Source: Hydractinia symbiolongicarpus (lineage: Eukaryota; Cnidaria; Hydrozoa; Anthoathecata; Hydractiniidae). From it: a stretch of DNA of 64,000 bases. Below the pieces are notes generated by a model that was not told the DNA's origin, ran no database searches, and saw nothing but the letters and a program-made list of their open reading frames with translations. Each line of letters begins with the position of its first letter. Within the stretch, counting starts at the first letter, position 1. Below are positions 60,421 through 64,000 of the stretch, one piece after another. The DNA lies in contig NC_079876.1 of the NCBI RefSeq assembly GCF_029227915.1, forward strand, positions 31,841,828-31,905,827, in the 5' to 3' direction. A program made the translations under genes and the position numbers.

Positions 60421-60429
60421 TCGGCCATG
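59267..60429. repeat. Array unit 52 (type A), last intact unit
   Basis: Minus: Ser(TGA) 59343-59424, Cys 59499-59570, Glu 59647-59718, Ser(AGA) 59816-59897, Thr 59956-60028, Phe 60353-60425. Plus: Gly 60145-60215. No private gene variant noticed. Confidence 0.95.
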
Positions 60430-60505
60430 ATCAATTCTATCACATGGCAAAGGTCTGTACGTTGTGATAGACACTTGACCAGATCAAAAAGAATGTTTGA
60501 AGATT

Positions 60506-60587
60506 CGCTGCGAGTAAGGTTCGAACCTACGCGGGAAGATCCCATTAGATTTCAAGTCTAACGCCTTAACCACTCGGCCATCGCAGC
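60506..60587 (-). tRNA. tRNA-Ser(TGA) of unit 53
   Basis: Complete 82-nt copy with one T-stem change (GTAAGG for GTAGGG near 60518) that leaves a G-U pair. Its T5 terminator is present. The last intact gene before the damaged zone. Confidence 0.9.
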
Positions 60588-60639
60588 AGAAATTGCTGGG
60601 TAACCAGAATAATTCACCAGCTCACCACTCAGGTGCCGA

Positions 60640-60665
60640 AGAGGACAAAAAGGACGGAATCCACG
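60640..60665. other. 88-bp deletion junction removing tRNA-Cys in unit 53
   Basis: Reference unit sequence 224-311 is missing. The two breakpoints share the 3-bp AAG, so a microhomology-mediated deletion is likely. The Cys terminator's A5 run is retained next to the Cys upstream flank, with no gene between. Confidence 0.9.
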
Positions 60666-60722
60666 CACAGGGTTTATAACATCAACGCGTGAGAGAGCAA
60701 CTTAACTTAAAAAAATGTACAC

Positions 60723-60756
60723 TTCCCGCACCGGGAATCGAACCCGGGCCGCCTGG
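60723..60756 (-). pseudogene. 3' half of tRNA-Glu split by the LINE
   Basis: 34 nt covering the 3' strand of the anticodon stem, variable loop, T arm with intact B box, acceptor 3' strand and discriminator. It ends at the last stem base before the anticodon loop. The other half is at 63524. Confidence 0.92.
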
Positions 60757-60888
60757 CTAAACAAACACTCTCATTTTGTGATAACATCATTGTGATGGGG
60801 GACATAAACATTGATTTTTCATTTTTGGCTAAACAAAACACTCTCATTTTGTGATAACATCATTGTGATGGGGGACATAAACATTGAT
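60757..60888 (+). repeat. 59/60-bp direct duplication at the LINE 5' end
   Basis: 60757-60815 and 60829-60888 are the same sequence (starting CTAAACAAA, ending AACATTGAT), apart from one A missing in the first copy's AAAA run. Thirteen bases separate them, ending TTTTTGG. The second copy is in frame with the ORF; the first is shifted by its missing base. The first copy follows CTGG of the tRNA, and the native element reads TTGG at that point, a 3-bp TGG overlap. Confidence 0.92.
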
Positions 60889-63366
60889 ACTCATAATAAA
60901 AATGAAATAATAAATTATCATTACATAACTTCTCTTTGCGATACTTTTGACCTAAAAAACTTAGTCAAAGACAAAACATGTTTTGCAAGTGAACAAGGAA
61001 CATCAATTGATGTTATTTTAACAAATAAACAAAGGTCTTTTCAAAACACTATGGTTACTGAGACTGGACTCAGTGACCATCATCTGATGATTACAACTTT
61101 CCTAAGATCTCATCTGGTAAGATTGAAACCAAAACTAATTGTTTATAGAAGTAACAGAAAGTTTGATAAGAGAAAGTTTCTTTCTGATGTTAGGAATACA
61201 CGTTTTGATTTTAATGAAAATGACCCTGCTTCAAATTACGACCACTTGACAAAAACGTTTAGTTCTATTATTGAAAAGCATGCCCCGTTAAAACAGAAAC
61301 TGCTCAGGGGAAATGAAGCACCTTTTATGAATAAAGAACTTAGGCAAGCCATTTATACCAGGTCAAGATTTAAAAACCGATACAATAAAGATCCTACTGA
61401 AGAAAACAAGATTAACTATAAAAAACAACGAAATAAGTGTGTTGGACTCAGAAAGAAAGCCATAAAAATGTATTTTAAAAATGTTATAGATTCTGGGATT
61501 GTAGAAAATAAAACTTTTTGGAAAACTATTAAGCCGTTTATAACCAATAAAAGTGGTTTGAACAATGATAACATTATGATTATCAAAGATGGTGCTCAGA
61601 TAACCAATGACAGTGAGCTTGCTGAATTATTTAATGAACACTATATTAACATTGTAGAAAAAAGTAGTGGAACCAAGCCAATATCAATTGATTATCGAAA
61701 TTCCTTAGACAAAGAGAGACTAATTAATGAGATAATTAAAACATACGAGAGTCATCCGAGTATTGTCAAAATTAAAGCCTGCAACGAAAATATAAATTTT
61801 TTTAACTTTGAGGAGGTAGATGACAACACAATCAAAAAACTTTTTACTAATTTAAACATAAATTCCTCTCCAGGTAGAGACAAAATACCCCCAAAGCTTG
61901 TGAAGTTAGCTAGTGAATATCTGATTGGCCCATTGAAAAATGCTATAAACAGCAGCATAAAATTGAATATTTTTCCCGATGGAGCCAAACGTGCAACGGT
62001 AGCACCTCTTGACAAAGGAGGCAAAGACAAACATAGCATTAAAAATTTTAGACCTGTCAGTGTGTTGAATGTATTTTCAAAATTCTATGAAAACATAATG
62101 AAGGATCAAATCATGTCTTTCATAGAATCGAAACTTTCAATATTTTTGTCAGCCTATCGGAAAAACTATAACACACAGCATGTCTTAATTCGTTTACTAG
62201 AAGAATGGAAAAAAAAACTTGATAAGAATTACGTGGTTGGTGCAGTCTTAATGGATCTATCAAAAGCATTCGATTGTGTGCCACATGATTTACTAATCGC
62301 TAAACTTGAGGCATATGGATTTGAAATTAATGCCCTGAAATTTGTCCTGTCATACCTAACAAATAGAGAACAATCTACTCGTATAAACGGACACTACAGT
62401 CTTTTCCAAATGATTCTTTCAGGCGTGCCGCAAGGATCAATCTTAGGCCCGATAATTTTTAATATTTTTCTTAACGATATTTTTCTTTTTATAACCAGAA
62501 GTGACCTACACAACTATGCTGATGATAATACATTGTCAAGCTTTTCCAATTCAATTCCAAACCTCATTAAAATTTTAGAAGGTGAGTCTGAGCAGGCGTT
62601 AGCATGGCTACATGAAAATAAAATGATTGCTAACCCTGACAAATTTCAATGCATTATAATCAGCAAAGATAGGATAGAAAACACAAGTAGTAAACTGATA
62701 AGAATCGGAGATAAAAACATATATTCGCAAGACACAGTCAAACTGTTAGGAGTTAAAATTGACAATAACCTTAGATTTGATCAGCACTTAAATGAGGTTT
62801 GCAAGAAAGCATCTGCGCAACTAAATGCTTTGTATAGATTTAAAAACATACTTCCTTTTAAAGCTAAGAGTGTCTTAGCAGAAAGTTTTGTGTATTCAAA
62901 CTTTAACTACTGTCCACTTATTTGGAATTTCTCATCTTCAAAATCACTTTCTAGGGTCGAAAAACTCCATAAGCGAGCCCTAAAATTTGTAGATAGCGGA
63001 TATTCAGAGAGAAAAGAAAGGTACATTTCTACCAAGAACAAAAGTAACTACATGAAAATTATGCGAATACGAAATCTATGTATAGAGATTTTTAAATCTC
63101 TTAATAATTTAAATCCGCCATTTATGTTAGACATCTTTCAACGCAGCGAAACAAACAGGCCAGTACGAAGTCAATATTTAAATAATCTTAAAACATTGAA
63201 CTTTAATACAAAAAATTTTGGGGAAAAATGTCTTCGCTCATTGGGGCCTAAAATTTGGAATACTTTACCTTCCGAATTGAAAAGTTGTAACAGCCTTAAA
63301 AAATTTAAAACGAAACTAAAGGAGTATGATTTCAGTCACTCGGTCTATTTAAATATTTTTTCTTAA
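60811..63366 (+). CDS. LINE ORF2 fragment: AP-endonuclease C-terminus plus reverse transcriptase
   Basis: Open for 851 codons from a TTG, with no internal stop. The start is not native: the frame simply opens after the duplicated 5' segment, and there is no ATG start. Endonuclease remnants: GDIN (residues 21-24), SIDVILTN (65-72) and SDHH (88-91); the N-terminal catalytic part is missing. RT domain about 340-660: SSPGRDKIP (352-360), NFRPVSVLN (412-420), motif A MDLSKAFD with catalytic D482, motif B GVPQGSILGP (538-547), motif C YADD (569-572, both Asp present), then KLLGVKID (644-651). The C-terminal region about 660-840 resembles the thumb and tail of Jockey/CR1-type elements, ending near a SLGPKIWNTLP motif (810-820). 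RT catalytic residues are intact, but with no complete endonuclease or ORF1 this copy should not be autonomous. The intact frame suggests recent insertion. Confidence 0.9.
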   Translation: MIFHFWLNKTLSFCDNIIVMGDINIDTHNKNEIINYHYITSLCDTFDLKNLVKDKTCFASEQGTSIDVILTNKQRSFQNTMVTETGLSDHHLMITTFLRSHLVRLKPKLIVYRSNRKFDKRKFLSDVRNTRFDFNENDPASNYDHLTKTFSSIIEKHAPLKQKLLRGNEAPFMNKELRQAIYTRSRFKNRYNKDPTEENKINYKKQRNKCVGLRKKAIKMYFKNVIDSGIVENKTFWKTIKPFITNKSGLNNDNIMIIKDGAQITNDSELAELFNEHYINIVEKSSGTKPISIDYRNSLDKERLINEIIKTYESHPSIVKIKACNENINFFNFEEVDDNTIKKLFTNLNINSSPGRDKIPPKLVKLASEYLIGPLKNAINSSIKLNIFPDGAKRATVAPLDKGGKDKHSIKNFRPVSVLNVFSKFYENIMKDQIMSFIESKLSIFLSAYRKNYNTQHVLIRLLEEWKKKLDKNYVVGAVLMDLSKAFDCVPHDLLIAKLEAYGFEINALKFVLSYLTNREQSTRINGHYSLFQMILSGVPQGSILGPIIFNIFLNDIFLFITRSDLHNYADDNTLSSFSNSIPNLIKILEGESEQALAWLHENKMIANPDKFQCIIISKDRIENTSSKLIRIGDKNIYSQDTVKLLGVKIDNNLRFDQHLNEVCKKASAQLNALYRFKNILPFKAKSVLAESFVYSNFNYCPLIWNFSSSKSLSRVEKLHKRALKFVDSGYSERKERYISTKNKSNYMKIMRIRNLCIEIFKSLNNLNPPFMLDIFQRSETNRPVRSQYLNNLKTLNFNTKNFGEKCLRSLGPKIWNTLPSELKSCNSLKKFKTKLKEYDFSHSVYLNIFS

Positions 63367-63523
63367 TTTTTATACATTTTTCATAAAACCATAAACAAAT
63401 TTTTGTCGGATTTGATTAGTTTCCTGTATATTTATAAGTATGTATTTATTTATTTTTTTATATCAGGAAGCTATATGTACATAGTTATTTCTCCGACGTT
63501 AAATAAATTAAGAAGAAGAAGAA
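63367..63523 (+). other. LINE 3' UTR with AATAAA and AAG-repeat tail
   Basis: 157 bp, very AT-rich. A polyadenylation-like AATAAA lies at 63502-63507, and the tail AAGAAGAAGAAGAA at 63510-63523 directly abuts the tRNA-Glu half. Short microsatellite tails in place of poly(A) are common in CR1/L2/Jockey-related elements. Confidence 0.8.
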
Positions 63524-63554
63524 CCAGAAATCCTAACCACTAGACCATGCGGGA
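63524..63554 (-). pseudogene. 5' half of tRNA-Glu split by the LINE
   Basis: 31 nt covering acceptor 5' strand, D arm with A box and 5' strand of the anticodon stem. The seven loop bases GTGAAAA (plus strand), including the anticodon, are absent from both halves. Confidence 0.92.
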
Positions 63555-63651
63555 CACATTCGCACCACTAAGTAATTTAGATGTCATGCTTTTTCTGACA
63601 ATTTGAACTAGCTCTGTCTTTCTGTTCGTGTCAAAAACACCTTTTTGCGTC

Positions 63652-63733
63652 CGCTGCGAGTAGGATTCGAACCTACGCGGGAAGATCCCATTTGATTTCT
63701 AGTCAAACGCCTTAACCACTCGGCCATCGCAGC
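63652..63733 (-). tRNA. tRNA-Ser(AGA) of unit 53
   Basis: Complete standard 82-nt copy after the LINE, with its inverted-repeat T5 terminator upstream on the plus strand. Shows that the array continues unchanged beyond the insertion. Confidence 0.95.
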
Positions 63734-63791
63734 CTGACAAACCGCTGGCCATTGCCACAAGGCCGACCAGAAAGCACAACATTACTGCTAA

Positions 63792-63864
63792 AGGCACTGC
63801 CCGGATTTGAACCGGGGATCTCCTGTTTACTAGACAGGCGCTTTAACCGCTAAGCCACAGCGCC
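63792..63864 (-). tRNA. tRNA-Thr(AGT) of unit 53
   Basis: Complete standard 73-nt copy, 58 bp upstream of Ser(AGA) on the same strand and again with no T4 in between. Confidence 0.95.
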
Positions 63865-63980
63865 TGCCTGTTGGGAGATTTTGAAAATCTCAATATCACA
63901 CGTCTGAAATGCCGTTAAGGCTACTAACACACCGGGACGTGATACACTGTCACTCGGAAATTTTGGAAATGAGTAGTAAC

Positions 63981-64000
63981 GCATTGGTGGTTCAGTGGTA
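63981..64000 (+). tRNA. tRNA-Gly(GCC) of unit 53, partial at window end
   Basis: The first 20 nt match the reference Gly gene (acceptor 5' strand and A box); the rest lies outside the window. Confidence 0.9.

Larger units (their letters stand above)
60757..63523 (+). mobile_element. 5'-truncated non-LTR retrotransposon (Jockey/CR1-like LINE) inserted in tRNA-Glu
   Basis: About 2.77 kb of AT-rich sequence, unlike the array, between two halves of a tRNA gene. It encodes the end of an AP-endonuclease domain and a full reverse transcriptase, then a 157-bp 3' UTR ending AATAAATT followed by about four AAG repeats. It lacks LTRs, ORF1 and the N-terminal endonuclease, as expected of incomplete target-primed reverse transcription. 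No target-site duplication is seen; the target lost 5-7 bp instead. The 5' end carries a 59-bp near-duplicate. Clade placement is from motif appearance only. Confidence 0.93.
1..64000. repeat. Tandem tRNA gene array, ~1163-bp unit, 52 complete copies plus one disrupted copy
   Basis: The same 1163-bp block recurs head to tail at 1, 1164, 2327, 3490, 4650, 5810, 6970 and on to 60430, differing by only a few bases per copy. Each unit has seven tRNA genes (six minus, one plus) and seven spacers: 74 bp Ser-Cys, 76 Cys-Glu, 97 Glu-Ser, 58 Ser-Thr, 116 Thr-Gly, 137 Gly-Phe and 80 Phe-next Ser. The array enters from the left and leaves on the right, so its true length is unknown. Long tDNA tandem repeats are known in animals such as Xenopus laevis (about 3.2-kb unit) and zebrafish; this unit is much more compact. 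Near identity of copies implies ongoing homogenisation. Confidence 0.98.
60430..64000. repeat. Array unit 53, disrupted by a deletion and a LINE insertion, cut by the window end
   Basis: It begins as a normal unit with Ser(TGA), loses 88 bp including the whole Cys gene at 60652/60653, and is interrupted at 60757-63523 by a retrotransposon in Glu. It continues from 63524 with half of Glu, Ser(AGA), Thr and partial Gly. Other decay: the upstream TATATAA reads TTTATAA near 60674 and an A run is lengthened near 60714. Confidence 0.95.

Noticed and set aside
1-60429. CRISPR array or ordinary satellite DNA
   Set aside because: The period is 1163 bp, the repeats are whole tRNA gene clusters with complete cloverleaf features, and there are no short repeats with unique spacers.
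1-60429. Array length as an assembly artefact
   Set aside because: Not fully excluded. However, many private variants and ordered higher-order shifts argue against simple copy-paste inflation; read depth would decide.
61752-62039. 95-aa minus-strand ORF inside the LINE
   Set aside because: It lies antisense to the conserved RT motifs, so it is a shadow of the sense frame.
60757-63523. LTR retrotransposon, retrovirus or group II intron
   Set aside because: No LTRs, protease, integrase or RNase H core seen and no intron maturase features. An AP-endonuclease remnant plus YADD RT and a microsatellite tail fit a LINE.

Overview
The window is one very dense tandem array of nuclear tRNA genes from a eukaryote, almost certainly an animal. 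Evidence for a eukaryotic nuclear origin: no tRNA gene encodes a 3' CCA, all carry good internal pol III A and B boxes, nearly all are followed closely by a run of four or more T, and the only protein-coding locus is a Jockey/CR1-like non-LTR retrotransposon. The retrotransposon's style (AP-endonuclease plus reverse transcriptase, AAG-repeat tail) recalls elements common in cnidarians and other marine invertebrates. That host guess is weak inference from memory.

Layout. Positions 1-60429 hold 52 complete head-to-tail units, mostly exactly 1163 bp. Each unit carries seven tRNA genes in fixed order: Ser(TGA) -, Cys(GCA) -, Glu(TTC) -, Ser(AGA) -, Thr(AGT) -, Gly(GCC) +, Phe(GAA) -. That makes 364 tRNA loci, about one per 166 bp, with 525 of 1163 bases being tRNA. 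Two unit types exist. Type A (1163 bp) dominates. Type B (1160 bp, a different Ser(AGA)-Thr spacer) is confined to units 4, 5, 6, 9, 12 and 13, plus the deleted unit 10 (1138 bp). Small indels give 1162 bp in units 14, 35, 36 and 43. Shared rare variants reveal higher-order duplications at shifts of 1, 2, 4, 5 and 8 units, the mark of unequal exchange or conversion.

Unit 53 (from 60430) is damaged. An 88-bp deletion removed its Cys gene, and a 5'-truncated LINE (60757-63523, 851-codon ORF) sits inside its Glu gene, replacing exactly the anticodon loop. The array resumes at 63524 with the other half of Glu, then Ser(AGA), Thr and the first 20 nt of Gly at the window edge.

Most notable: in two adjacent units (45, 46) the Ser(TGA) gene has anticodon TGT. 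This is a serine tRNA body with a threonine (ACA) anticodon, potentially a mistranslating tRNA, already duplicated once with the array. Also notable: the Thr gene is the only one of the seven lacking a T4 terminator before the next gene, suggesting a dicistronic Thr-Ser(AGA) transcript. Two units have gained a T4 there by point mutation, and five units have lost the Glu T6 terminator. No previously unknown protein system is visible; the short ORFs across the array are shadows of tRNA sequence.
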